This document shows, in pieces, positions 1 to 7,363 of a DNA stretch of 64,000 nt. Below the pieces are notes generated by a model, which made no database searches, was not told where the DNA came from, and saw only the letters and a program-made list of their open reading frames with translations. Positions within the stretch are counted from its first letter, which is position 1, and each line of letters starts with the position of its first letter. The stretch is from Pseudomonas sp. GOM6 (GTDB lineage Bacteria; Pseudomonadota; Gammaproteobacteria; Pseudomonadales; Pseudomonadaceae), in contig NZ_JARPUS010000016.1 in the NCBI RefSeq assembly GCF_029537485.1, forward strand, positions 1 to 64,000. Direction: 5' to 3'. The translations under genes and the position numbers were made by a program.

Positions 1-34
1 AGGGTCGGCGGTTCGATCCCGTCATCACCCACCA
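1..34 (+). tRNA. tRNA-Val (UAC), 3' end only
   Basis: The window opens inside a tRNA: the end of the variable loop, the T arm (GGCGG TTCGATC CCGTC), the 3' acceptor strand ATCACCC, discriminator A and encoded CCA. The acceptor and T arm match the bacterial valine tRNA read by a UAC anticodon, but the anticodon lies outside the window, so the identity is inferred from the 3' half. It is followed 15 bases later by tRNA-Asp, so both are probably one transcript. Confidence 0.75.
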
Positions 35-49
35 ATCTCGCAGTTACGC

Positions 50-126
50 GCAGCGGTAGTTCAGTCGGTTAGAATACCGGCCTGTCACGCCGGGGGTCGC
101 GGGTTCGAGTCCCGTCCGCTGCGCCA
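50..126 (+). tRNA. tRNA-Asp (GUC)
   Basis: Complete 77-base cloverleaf. The acceptor strands GCAGCGG and CCGCTGC pair perfectly, the anticodon loop CTGTCAC carries GTC, the T loop is TTCGAGT, and CCA is encoded. It decodes GAC and GAU aspartate codons. It lies downstream of tRNA-Val and is followed by a strong hairpin terminator. The 3' end shows no sign of an integrated element, since the next gene is the conserved FKBP isomerase. Confidence 0.97.
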
Positions 127-165
127 TATACAAGCCTTGGTCACACTGCTGATCCGGCTGAAAGA

Positions 166-191
166 AGCGACCGCAAAGGTCGCTTTTTTTT
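166..191 (+). terminator. Rho-independent terminator of the tRNA operon
   Basis: A perfect 7-bp stem AGCGACC / GGTCGCT with a GCAAA loop is followed directly by eight T residues, 40 bases after the tRNA-Asp CCA. It ends the tRNA transcript before the FKBP gene. Confidence 0.9.
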
Positions 192-348
192 GCCTGCAAA
201 TCCTGCGTAGTTTCGCAGCTTGAATGCCCGCCAATATCTGAACTTATCTCTGGTTCACTGTTCCTAATGTGCCGTAGCCAGTGCTTGTCGCGGGCTGCTA
301 AGCTCGCGCTCTCTCTTCTCGCCCCACGCGGCATCACAAGGAACAAGC

Positions 349-1059
349 ATGAAACAACATCGTCTTGCGGCAGCGGTTGCCCTGGTTGGCCTGGTTCTGG
401 CTGGCTGCGATGCACAGACCAGCGAAGTGGAGCTGAAGACTCCCGCGCAGAAAGCCTCTTATGGCATCGGCCTGAACATGGGCAAGAGCCTGTCGCAGGA
501 AGGTCTGGATGATCTGGACTCCAAGGCCGTTGCTCTGGGTATCGAGGATGCCATCGGCAAGAAAGAGCAGAAGCTGAAGGATGAGGAACTGTCCGAAGCC
601 TTTGCCTTCCTGCAAAAGCGCGCCGAGGAACGCATGGCCAAGCTCAACGAGGAGTCGGCGGCTGCCGGCAAGAAATTCCTCGAAGAGAACGGCAAGAAGG
701 AAGGCGTGGTCACCACCGAGTCCGGCCTGCAGTACGAAGTGATCAAGAAGACCGATGGCGCCCAGCCCAAGGCGACCGACGTGGTGACTGTGCACTACGA
801 AGGCAAGCTGACGGATGGCAGTGTGTTCGACAGCTCCATCGAGCGTGGCAGCCCCATCGATCTGCCGGTCAGCGGCGTAATCCCGGGTTGGGTTGAAGGT
901 CTGCAGCTGATGCACGTGGGTGAAAAGTACAAGCTGTACATCCCCAGTGAGCTGGCCTATGGCGCACAGAGCCCGAGCCCGGCGATTCCGGCCAACTCGG
1001 TGCTGGTGTTCGACCTGGAACTGCTGGCGATCAAAGATCCGGCTGCGTCTGCCGAATAA
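349..1059 (+). CDS. fklB: FKBP-type peptidyl-prolyl isomerase, lipoprotein
   Basis: 236 residues. The N-terminus is a lipoprotein signal with lipobox LAGC (Cys about residue 22). Residues ~25-120 form the helical dimerisation region typical of FkpA/Mip-type isomerases. The FKBP catalytic domain fills ~130-228, with VHYEGKLTDGSVFDSS, the IPGWVEGLQLM segment and the LAYGAQSPSPAIPANS active-site loop. It should be a periplasmic, lipid-anchored proline isomerase and chaperone. The start is supported by a purine-rich AAGGAACAAG before the ATG. The gene stands alone between the tRNA terminator and its own terminator. Position beside tRNA-Val/Asp is conserved in Pseudomonas. The symbol follows the usual annotation of this ortholog; fkpA or mip-like are equivalent names. 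Confidence 0.92.
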   Translation: MKQHRLAAAVALVGLVLAGCDAQTSEVELKTPAQKASYGIGLNMGKSLSQEGLDDLDSKAVALGIEDAIGKKEQKLKDEELSEAFAFLQKRAEERMAKLNEESAAAGKKFLEENGKKEGVVTTESGLQYEVIKKTDGAQPKATDVVTVHYEGKLTDGSVFDSSIERGSPIDLPVSGVIPGWVEGLQLMHVGEKYKLYIPSELAYGAQSPSPAIPANSVLVFDLELLAIKDPAASAE

Positions 1060-1077
1060 GGCGATCCCCTGGTCAGA

Positions 1078-1103
1078 AACGCCCCGCTTGTCGGGGCGTT
1101 TTC
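1078..1103 (+). terminator. Rho-independent terminator after the FKBP gene
   Basis: Nine-base arms AACGCCCCG and CGGGGCGTT surround a CTTGT loop and are followed by a short T-rich run. It lies 18 bases after the FKBP stop codon. Confidence 0.85.
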
Positions 1104-1414
1104 ATTGGGGGCGGATTAATCGGCGACTGGTGAGTCTGAAAGGGAGGTGAGAGAGGGCAGGTGTTACGCTTATGCACATTCGTGTGGTAACTCTTCTGCT
1201 AGCGACTGTTACGGTTTCTGCGATCAGGTCGCATAACATAACTTTATGATTTTAATGAATTTTTTCTGCTGTCCAAAAAATGTTCGATCTGTTGTCCGGC
1301 CCCGTGGCTTGGGCGTTTGCTCGTGTTGTAAAGGATGTGTTCACAGGTTTATCCACAGGCTTGGTGGATAACCTGCTGCGAATCAGTACTGGTGCGGTAT
1401 TGCTGGAGGTGACG
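1104..1414. other. Intergenic stretch before the DUF1232 gene
   Basis: About 310 bases without a convincing gene. The first part is low in coding signal. The section around 1230-1270 is AT-rich and plausibly holds the promoter, though I could not fix -35/-10 boxes. An in-frame ATG at 1280 would extend the next gene by 45 residues, but the extension lacks a ribosome-binding site, whereas the ATG at 1415 has a good one. Confidence 0.5.
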
Positions 1415-1834
1415 ATGAAATATCGTGCGGTAGGTGACCGTTACCTGCGTCAGGCTCGACGTGTGTTGAGTCGTGGACGGCTGCCGGCATTGCTGTTGGC
1501 GGTGTCGAGAAAAAGCACTAGTAGCGAGCGATTCTCGCGGCTGCGCGAGGATTTGTTATTACTGCAGGGGCTGTGCGCGGCCTGGTGGCGTGGTGAGTAT
1601 CGCGCCATTAACTCCAAGGCCCTGCTGGCGGTGGTCGCTGCGCTCGTGTACTTCCTGGCGCCGCTGGATGCGGTGCCGGACTGGCTGCTGGGGCTGGGCT
1701 TGCTGGATGATTTGGCGGTGTTGGCCTGGGTGTTGCGCACCTGGGACGACGAGTTGCAGCGTTATGCGGGTTGGCGAGCCCAACAGTCGCCGCAGGAGCT
1801 GGCGCGTATCGAGAAGTTGCCTCAGGAGAGTTAA
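1415..1834 (+). CDS. YkvA-family (DUF1232) membrane-associated protein
   Basis: 139 residues from the chosen ATG, which is preceded by TGGAGGT at 6-7 bases. An upstream in-frame ATG at 1280 exists but is less likely. The C-terminal half holds the DUF1232 signature: a hydrophobic helix ALVYFLAPLDAVPDWL, then GLGLLDDLAVL. The family is defined by this PxDxxPD-type motif next to a membrane helix; its function is unknown. The N-terminal part is basic and helical. The stop overlaps by four bases the stop of the converging solute-binding protein gene. Confidence 0.85.
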   Translation: MKYRAVGDRYLRQARRVLSRGRLPALLLAVSRKSTSSERFSRLREDLLLLQGLCAAWWRGEYRAINSKALLAVVAALVYFLAPLDAVPDWLLGLGLLDDLAVLAWVLRTWDDELQRYAGWRAQQSPQELARIEKLPQES

Positions 1835-2571
1835 TGGTTTTCCCGGTTGGCCTGTTCGAACAGTGCTTCTATTGCACCGCTGTCGCGCAGTTCGAGCAGC
1901 ACTTGGTCGAGTTGTTCCGCTGCCATTTTCAGATGCGGACTGTAGGCGCAATGCATCCAGTATCGATTTACCACCCAGCTGCTGAAACGTACCGGTAGTG
2001 TCGGGTTGCGGCGCAGGCGGTAGGCCAATGGGCGCTGCATGTCGATCAGGGCATCCAGGCGCTGACGGCTGAGCATCTGCAGACGGGTTTCCAAGTCGCT
2101 CACATCCTGGCGCACTACTTTGCCGTTGCTGAATGCACTCATCAGCGGCTCTGTGTAGATGAAGCCCAGGCTGGTACCCAGGCTCTTACCCTGCAGCTTG
2201 GCAAGGTCGCTGAAGTCGGGGCTCTGCATATGTTGCAGCAGGCGATCCTCTTCCTGATACAGCGGCGCAGACCAGTGCAGGCGACTGGCTTGAGGCATCC
2301 AGTCCGGATGGGCATTGCAGATGATCTGGATGCGGCCTTCGAGCAGAAAAGCTTCGAGACGGTTGTTGGGGGTCTCGATGAAGCGCACCGGGATGGCCAG
2401 TTCACTGCTCACCCGTGCGCCCAGCAGGTGGGTGAAACCGCCGATCAGTTGATGCTGGCGTACGGCGACATAGGGCATGCCGTCATGCGGGCCGAAGCCC
2501 CAGAGCAACTCTGCCGTGGCCGGAGTGCTGCTCATAAGCAGTGCCCCCGCTAGAAAGCTGCGTATCACCAC
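1831..2571 (-). CDS. Orphan periplasmic solute-binding protein (SBP_bac_3-like)
   Basis: 246 residues with a cleavable signal peptide (hydrophobic core to about residue 20, cleavage near TATA-EL). The remainder has the layout of family 3 amino-acid-type binding proteins: two alpha/beta lobes, with GKSLGTSLGFIYTEP at the lobe crossover and a C-terminal helix pair. No permease or ATPase gene is adjacent, so it may be a sensor or orphan receptor rather than part of an importer. It is clearly related to the protein at 43028-43750, sharing a PDW motif and the LGFIY segment. The ligand cannot be predicted. Confidence 0.8.
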   Translation of the reverse strand: MVIRSFLAGALLMSSTPATAELLWGFGPHDGMPYVAVRQHQLIGGFTHLLGARVSSELAIPVRFIETPNNRLEAFLLEGRIQIICNAHPDWMPQASRLHWSAPLYQEEDRLLQHMQSPDFSDLAKLQGKSLGTSLGFIYTEPLMSAFSNGKVVRQDVSDLETRLQMLSRQRLDALIDMQRPLAYRLRRNPTLPVRFSSWVVNRYWMHCAYSPHLKMAAEQLDQVLLELRDSGAIEALFEQANRENH

Positions 2572-2699
2572 TGTTCTAAGGCCTCTCGACTCTTGTCTGC
2601 GGGGTCAGTATAGGTCAGGCTTGCACCATAACCGGGCTGTTGAACATGAGCTGCAAGGACGTGCCGGGCGTGTTGGCACTGGGTTTCATGGAGTGTTGT

Positions 2700-3011
2700 A
2701 TGAGTGTGCAAGTGATCATGCGCGAGGGGGCACCGGAATACGCCGTGCTGCCCTGGGCCGAATATCAGGCCCTGCTACAGGCTGCCGGGCAGGCTGTAGC
2801 CCCAGCGGCGGAGGCTGCCAGTTCGCCACTGAGCCGATTGGCCGAACTGCGCGAGGCAAAAGGAATGTCCCAGGCCGATCTGGCGCGGGCCGTGGGAATC
2901 AGCCCGCACTATCTGGGCCTGATCGAGAGCGGTGAGCGTGAGCCGGACGGCGCGATTCTGCGCTCGCTGGCGCGGGTGCTCGAAGTGGCTGACTGGGAGC
3001 AGCCGTCTTGA
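2700..3011 (+). CDS. XRE-family helix-turn-helix protein
   Basis: 103 residues from the ATG at 2700, which follows GGAG at good spacing; an in-frame ATG at 2640 would add 20 residues without support. Residues ~1-30 form a small strand-helix region (REGAPEYAVLPWAEYQALL) often seen ahead of the HTH in small antitoxin-like regulators. Residues ~43-95 are a Cro/CI HTH, with LREAKGMSQADLARAVG and ISPHYLGLIESGERE. It is likely a DNA-binding regulator. It is the first gene of a tightly coupled three-gene operon with an uncharacterised protein and a Sel1-repeat protein. There is no recognisable toxin partner. Confidence 0.82.
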   Translation: MSVQVIMREGAPEYAVLPWAEYQALLQAAGQAVAPAAEAASSPLSRLAELREAKGMSQADLARAVGISPHYLGLIESGEREPDGAILRSLARVLEVADWEQPS

Positions 3012-3373
3012 GCGTACGTATTCATCGACAGCACTGGCAGGCTTTGCTCGGGGAGTTGGAGCATGCCCGGCGTCAACGCCATCTGCTGACCTACCGTGCT
3101 CTGGTTGAGCGCCTGCAGCTGCCGACTCCTGCCATGCAGACCCTGACCGCCGCGCTGGAGCATCTGGCCGCGCTGGATGCTCGCGCCGAGCGTCCACTGC
3201 GCAGTGCGCTGGTGATCAGTCAGGGCGCCAGCCGCCTGCCACGTACCGGCTTCTTCGATTACGTCACGCGTCTGGGACGCTTTACCGGCCCCTCCGATGG
3301 TGTGGCTGCTGCCTCCTGGCATGCCGCCGAAGTGGCGCGGGTCTTCGAGTTCAGCTATCCCGAGGAGCCCTGA
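3008..3373 (+). CDS. Uncharacterised conserved protein
   Basis: 121 residues starting at a TTG that overlaps the stop of the HTH gene (TTGA), so translation is probably coupled. The N-terminal ~60 residues are helical and basic (HWQALLGELEHARRQRHLLTYRALVERLQL) and could form a small winged-helix-like fold. A stretch near residues 75-100 contains SALVISQGASRLPRTGFFD. I do not recognise the family. Its context between an XRE regulator and a Sel1 protein, with 1-4 base overlaps, argues for a shared function in the cytoplasm. Confidence 0.72.
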   Translation: MSVRIHRQHWQALLGELEHARRQRHLLTYRALVERLQLPTPAMQTLTAALEHLAALDARAERPLRSALVISQGASRLPRTGFFDYVTRLGRFTGPSDGVAAASWHAAEVARVFEFSYPEEP

Positions 3374-3852
3374 TGCTCCTGCGCCTGCGTGCCCGCCTGA
3401 GTTACTGGCTGGCGCGGCGTCTGTTTCATTGGTCATGGTTATTGCGCCAGCCGCGTGCCTGGGCCTGGATGCAGGGGCAGTACGCCCGGATGGCTGCCAT
3501 GGGCGATGTGCCGGCGCAAAGCTTCTACGGCCATATCCTGCTGTTTCGCGGCCAGGGTTTGGGCGCTCGCGAAGAGGGGCTGCGTTTGTTGCGTCTGGCT
3601 GCCCAGGGCGGCGATGGCAAGGCGGCTTACCAGGTGGGCGTGCAGGTGCTGGCGGGCGATAGTCGCCAGGCGCCTGATCGCGAAGCGGCGGCCCGCTGGT
3701 GGGGGCTGGCTAGCGAGGCGGGACATCCGCTGGCGGCTCAGCGTCTCTCCAACCTGTATCGTGATGGCGCACCCGGCGTTGAGGCAGACCCACTTCTGGC
3801 CGAGCAATATGCCCGGCGTGCCGTGGAGCTTGGGCTCAAGCCGAGAGACTGA
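3373..3852 (+). CDS. Sel1-like repeat protein
   Basis: 159 residues. The ATG overlaps the previous stop as TGATG. After a basic amphipathic N-terminus, at least two Sel1/TPR-like repeats are visible: EGLRLLRLAAQGGDGKAAYQ and AARWWGLASEAGHPLAAQRL, followed by a third ending in AEQYARRAVELGL. Such repeats build alpha-solenoid scaffolds for protein-protein contacts. There is no signal peptide. Its 3' end overlaps by 17 bases the converging broken GGDEF fragment, an arrangement probably older than the insertion because both ends are host sequence. Confidence 0.82.
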   Translation: MLLRLRARLSYWLARRLFHWSWLLRQPRAWAWMQGQYARMAAMGDVPAQSFYGHILLFRGQGLGAREEGLRLLRLAAQGGDGKAAYQVGVQVLAGDSRQAPDREAAARWWGLASEAGHPLAAQRLSNLYRDGAPGVEADPLLAEQYARRAVELGLKPRD

Positions 3853-4265
3853 GCGTGTCGAGAATGTGCAGGCTGTAGCCCGGTACCGCCTTGGCGTGGC
3901 GCTTGGCCTCGGAAGCCATGCCGGCCAGCTGACTGGCGTCGAGGTGCTGGCAGCTTTGCGGGTGCAGATGAACCACGCCGACCGACAGTGACAACAGCGG
4001 AAACTCCTCGCGCTTGCCCTGGCGGTTGTGGCTGACGAAGCAGCCGGCCTGCAGGTGTTCCTCATGGTAGAAACGCCGGCACTGGGCCTGAAAATCTTCC
4101 AGCAACTGATTGAGGCGCTTGCGCCAGTCCACCGAGCCCAGCACCAGGAGAAAGTCGTCGCCGCCGATATGCCCGACGAAGTCGCGGCTGGGATCGACCC
4201 GTTCGTTCAGGCACTGCGCCAGGCACAGCAGCACTTCGTCGCCCTTGGCATAGCCGTACAGGTCG
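3836..4265 (-). pseudogene. C-terminal GGDEF fragment of the split EAL-CBS-GGDEF gene
   Basis: This is the downstream part of the gene whose 5' part lies at 8954-10387. In the minus-strand frame it resumes inside the GGDEF domain with Leu-Tyr-Gly-Tyr-Ala-Lys-Gly-Asp-Glu and runs through GHIGGDDF (a GGDEF signature variant, GGDDF) and LSLSVGV to the natural C-terminus. About 138 residues remain. The longest start-initiated reading frame begins at a GTG at 4234, but there is no promoter or ribosome-binding site of note, and half of the catalytic domain is missing, so no active cyclase is expected. The 4.8 kb element at 4254-9056 separates the two parts. Confidence 0.88.
4254..4265. repeat. Left direct repeat (att-like) of the inserted element
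   Basis: CCGTACAGGTCG, identical to 9045-9056. On the minus strand it encodes Asp-Leu-Tyr-Gly in the frame of the GGDEF domain. Outside it (lower coordinates) lies host sequence; inside it the element sequence still resembles the host codons for about nine residues. Confidence 0.8.
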
Positions 4266-4278
4266 GTCAGGGGCTTAA

Positions 4279-4479
4279 TTCGAGAAAAATCTTAGCTCTG
4301 CTGCCGTAGTAGATGCATTCCCAAAAAGTCGCTCTGTTGCTTCATTTGTGAAAAATGCCCTTGCGTTTACAGAGGTACTTTTCTCATTACGTGCATACAT
4401 TGCTAATGTATGGGGCGTAGGTATTAGAAGTCAGTCTAAGGAGCGGAAATGTCAGTTGAGCAGGTACGTTCGGCATTAG
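4279..4479 (+). pseudogene. 3' remnant of an unknown gene upstream of the NTPase
   Basis: A plus-strand frame opens right after the left junction (a stop at 4276-4278 lies at the boundary) and stays open for 66 codons to a stop at 4477-4479. It reads as plausible protein (FEKNLSSAAVVDAFPKSRSV..., ending SRYVRH) but has no ATG near its beginning. It overlaps the NTPase start by 31 bases in another frame, and the NTPase ribosome-binding site AAGGAG lies inside it. The simplest reading is the tail of an upstream operon partner cut off at the element boundary. It could also be a chance open frame. Family not recognised. Confidence 0.4.
4394..4412. promoter_or_regulatory. Inverted repeat upstream of the NTPase gene
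   Basis: Perfect 8-bp arms CATACATT and AATGTATG with a GCT spacer, 37 bases before the NTPase start codon. Size and position suit a dimeric repressor operator. It differs from the TGTTCCCA palindromes at the other end of the element, so a different regulator, or none, may act here. Confidence 0.5.
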
Positions 4480-6194
4480 AGAAATTTATTTCTGGGCAGG
4501 AAGCTAAGGCTATTGTGCTAAAGGGGGACTGGGGGACAGGGAAAACTTACTTGTGGGATTCTGTGCTCAAACAAAAGAAAGAGAAAATTTCACGGAGAAA
4601 ATATTCCTATGTCTCTCTTTTTGGGCTAAGTAATCTTTCTGATTTGAAACGTGGGATATTTGAAAATGTGGTTTCTAGCGAGACTGCTGATGTCAGCGGT
4701 GATTTTAGAAGCTTGATGGATAATGTTGCAGGGGTCGGGCAAGCTTTAGATAGAGCTTTTCGGAAGGGGGTGAGGGTCACTGCGGAGGCAGCCTCTATTC
4801 CCTTTGTTAAAGGGTTGGGGGGTGTTGTAGATGCCGTTTCATTTGCCAGTGTTTCTGATTCATTAATTTGCATTGATGACTATGAAAGAAAGAGTTCTGG
4901 TCTTTCTGGGAGAGAGATATTAGGTCTTATTTCTCATCTCGTTGAGAAGAAAAATTGCAGCGTAATTCTGATACTGAATCAAGGGCAGGTAACTGGTGAT
5001 GCTGCTGAGTATTTACAATTTAGTGAGAAGGTTTTTGACTATGAGGTAGAGTTTTCTCCTACCCCGGAGGAGGCAGCTAATATCGTTTTTAACTATGAGG
5101 ATGACTATGAAAGAAAGGCAATTGAAAACTCCCTTGCTTTAGGTATATCAAATATACGCCTCTTGAAGAAAGTGAAGTATTTTTCTGGAGCTTTAAGAGA
5201 TGTGCTTGTGGGGTATCCTGATGCTGTTGTTAGGCAAGTTCTTAATACTCTTACTTTGGCAGTTTGGTCTATATATTCGAGCGATCCGGATAAGGTTGCT
5301 ATTACTGCTATCAGGGAGTTTGGGGGTGGAGGGTTCGAAAAGTTTTTCGAAGAGGGTTTAGAGGATGAGGGTGGTGCTGCTCAGAATCTTAAAAATAAAT
5401 CATCGAACTTGCTTCGTAAATATGGGTTTATTAGGTGTGATGAGTTAGATGAGGCGGTTATTTCTCTCGTTGAGAAAGGCTACCTTGATGAGGCTGGACT
5501 TAGAATGCTTGCAGAAAAAGCAGCTGAGAATGTTAAGCACAATGAGGATGTTCAGCTGCTGCAAGAGGCGTGGAGAGTATATAGGTGTTCGTTTAGGGAT
5601 GATGAGGGAGAGATAATAGCAGGATTTGAAAGGGCTATAGCTGCTTGTCTAAATAAGATGAGTGTTATGGATCTGGATTCTATTTGCTTTTTTTATAGGG
5701 GTGTGGGGCGCATAGAGCGTTTGGAACAAGTGGTTGATAGTTATTTTGTGGGCATGAGGGAGCAGGGAGTGGCTATAAGCAGGAGGGAGATTTTTAGATG
5801 GCCTGGGGATGTGTTTTTGTCTGAAGCGCTAACGGCTTATATAGAAAGTTCTAGAATTGTAAAAAAATTTGAGGATTACATTATTCCGTATGCGGGAACT
5901 AATGGCTTGGATAGAGATGATTATCTGAGTTTGTCTTGTTGTGAGGTGGAAGAGTTTTATAATTTCTTCGCTGGTTCGGATTCCGAAAATCTTCACTCTT
6001 GGATTTCTTTCTGTTTGGGTTTTGCAACGATTAGAGCATCAGATGATGAGTCGCAGCGGGCTTTCGAGCAGATATTTGTAAGAGCATTTGAAGCGATACT
6101 AAGAATAAGGGCAGAATCTAATCTGAATGCTCTTAGAACGAATGTGTATATGAGTTATCAGGACGCTTATGACACACTGGTTCGGAAGAGTTAA
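4449..6194 (+). CDS. KAP-like P-loop NTPase, putative defence ATPase
   Basis: 581 residues. Walker A is GDWGTGKT at residues 26-33, very near the N-terminus. Walker B is LICIDDYE at ~139-146, and a sensor-like ILILNQGQ lies at ~173-180. This layout fits STAND/KAP-type AAA-like NTPases. The C-terminal 350 residues are helical, acidic and without membrane segments or a recognisable effector domain; in this family that part usually recognises a target or holds the effector. The start is supported by AAGGAGCGGAA before the ATG. Codon use is AT-rich and unlike the flanks. It converges on the beta-protein gene with a shared terminator hairpin between them. Function is inferred from architecture and neighbours only. 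Confidence 0.8.
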   Translation: MSVEQVRSALEKFISGQEAKAIVLKGDWGTGKTYLWDSVLKQKKEKISRRKYSYVSLFGLSNLSDLKRGIFENVVSSETADVSGDFRSLMDNVAGVGQALDRAFRKGVRVTAEAASIPFVKGLGGVVDAVSFASVSDSLICIDDYERKSSGLSGREILGLISHLVEKKNCSVILILNQGQVTGDAAEYLQFSEKVFDYEVEFSPTPEEAANIVFNYEDDYERKAIENSLALGISNIRLLKKVKYFSGALRDVLVGYPDAVVRQVLNTLTLAVWSIYSSDPDKVAITAIREFGGGGFEKFFEEGLEDEGGAAQNLKNKSSNLLRKYGFIRCDELDEAVISLVEKGYLDEAGLRMLAEKAAENVKHNEDVQLLQEAWRVYRCSFRDDEGEIIAGFERAIAACLNKMSVMDLDSICFFYRGVGRIERLEQVVDSYFVGMREQGVAISRREIFRWPGDVFLSEALTAYIESSRIVKKFEDYIIPYAGTNGLDRDDYLSLSCCEVEEFYNFFAGSDSENLHSWISFCLGFATIRASDDESQRAFEQIFVRAFEAILRIRAESNLNALRTNVYMSYQDAYDTLVRKS

Positions 6195-6199
6195 TGTTT

Positions 6200-6224
6200 A
6201 AGGCCCATGCTCAGCATGGGCCTT
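6200..6224. terminator. Bidirectional terminator between converging element genes
   Basis: Eleven-base perfect arms AAGGCCCATGC and GCATGGGCCTT with a TCA loop sit between the NTPase stop (6194) and the beta-protein stop (6230). T residues follow the stem on both strands, so it can end both transcripts. Confidence 0.85.
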
Positions 6225-6229
6225 TGTCC

Positions 6230-7363
6230 TCAGATCTTTGCAGTTCTTGTTGCTGCTGCAGCAATCTTACTGGCGAATTCATATATTTCAGTAGTCAGGG
6301 CGCTAATATGATGATTGGTGTCAATGGATATCCATGTGGTCGGGTTTCCGACAAACTTTCCTTTGCTGCACTCCATAATGCGATAGTCCCCCCAGCTGAA
6401 GTTCTCCCCCATGTAATGTGGGGACTCTACGATAGCTCGGGCAAGCACATTGTTCTGTGCTGCTTTATTTTCTCGCCGTAATGAGTGTCCACGAGCTATG
6501 AAGTAGCTATTTTCTATTGTGTACCTGATTTTTCCATTCATGTCAGGGGCGATAATGTTATCAACTGCTCTTGGATTACGAACACCATAGTCGCCAAAGT
6601 AGATGCTTGCTGTAGGATATGCCTGCAAGAAGCCTTTCCAGGCCAGCACCTCTTTCCTGAAAATTGTGGCTGATGAGTCTGGTGTTTTTACTGCATGATT
6701 TACCGATGTCGGAATTGAGCTTCCCACCGAAATAATATAGGTGAAGCCTAGGGAGCGCATATGTTCATATGCCCGGCTAATCGTCTCAATGGCGTCATTG
6801 ACAGACTTCTTGGTAATGTCTTCGAGGTCAATTATGACTGGTGTGTTTAGCGGGATTAGATTTGCCTCTGCCAGTATGTCTTCAATAACCTCATTGAAGT
6901 AGTCAGGGTCAAGCATGTCCTCTAAAGCTACGCTATCCAAGCGAATGCTGAAAAATTGATCTTTGCCAAGTCTGATAGACTTAATTGCCTCTTTATATTC
7001 AGGGGTTTCCCAGCGGTCATAACCAATTAAAGGGCAGGGGAGAATACCTTTCTCTGTAAGCTGGTCGACTGCATAATTCAAAATATGCTCGCCTGACTCA
7101 AGCAGGAAATTTTCTGGCCACTGGAAAATATCGAGCATTATCTGTTTTTTAGGAATTGCTTTCGCAATATCGGCTGAGCACTTTTCAATATAATCTTTGA
7201 AGGGAGTATCTGTCCGCCTCTGGGCAGTTTCCAGCTGCAATCCGCCAAGCTTGGTGAGTTCAATGATCGGTGTTGTTCTAGCAAGAACGCTTTGAGAAAG
7301 GTTGCTCAGGGCATCTAGCTCGCCTTTTTTGGCCTTCAAGACCGGGAAATACTGATCGTTCAT
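6230..7363 (-). CDS. Beta-family protein (Beta_protein, PF14350-like)
   Basis: 377 residues. The start motif YFPVLKAKKGELDAL followed by TPIIEL is characteristic of proteins annotated as beta family protein, related to a phage protein and of unknown biochemical role. The middle contains IIDLEDITKK and a hydrophobic TYIISVGSSIP strand. A GDYG and a GENFSWGDYRIMECS segment lie towards the C-terminus. The sequence suggests an alpha/beta barrel-like fold, but I cannot name catalytic residues with confidence. Its ATG overlaps the stop of the HigA-ImmA gene by four bases, so it is the third gene of a coupled operon and probably acts with it. No signal peptide or membrane helix. Confidence 0.78.
   Translation of the reverse strand: MNDQYFPVLKAKKGELDALSNLSQSVLARTTPIIELTKLGGLQLETAQRRTDTPFKDYIEKCSADIAKAIPKKQIMLDIFQWPENFLLESGEHILNYAVDQLTEKGILPCPLIGYDRWETPEYKEAIKSIRLGKDQFFSIRLDSVALEDMLDPDYFNEVIEDILAEANLIPLNTPVIIDLEDITKKSVNDAIETISRAYEHMRSLGFTYIISVGSSIPTSVNHAVKTPDSSATIFRKEVLAWKGFLQAYPTASIYFGDYGVRNPRAVDNIIAPDMNGKIRYTIENSYFIARGHSLRRENKAAQNNVLARAIVESPHYMGENFSWGDYRIMECSKGKFVGNPTTWISIDTNHHISALTTEIYEFASKIAAAATRTAKI

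Noticed and set aside
1..348. tRNA-adjacent phage or island integration site
   Set aside because: The tRNA-Asp is followed by a terminator and the conserved FKBP gene; no repeat of the tRNA 3' end and no integrase is seen.
4028..4309. Plus-strand open frame across the left border of the element
   Set aside because: It is antisense to the GGDEF fragment and ends in the element; no start signal or protein-like sequence.
6194..6673. Small plus-strand frames between the NTPase and the beta-protein gene
   Set aside because: They lie antisense to the beta-protein gene, after the shared terminator, with no ribosome-binding site.
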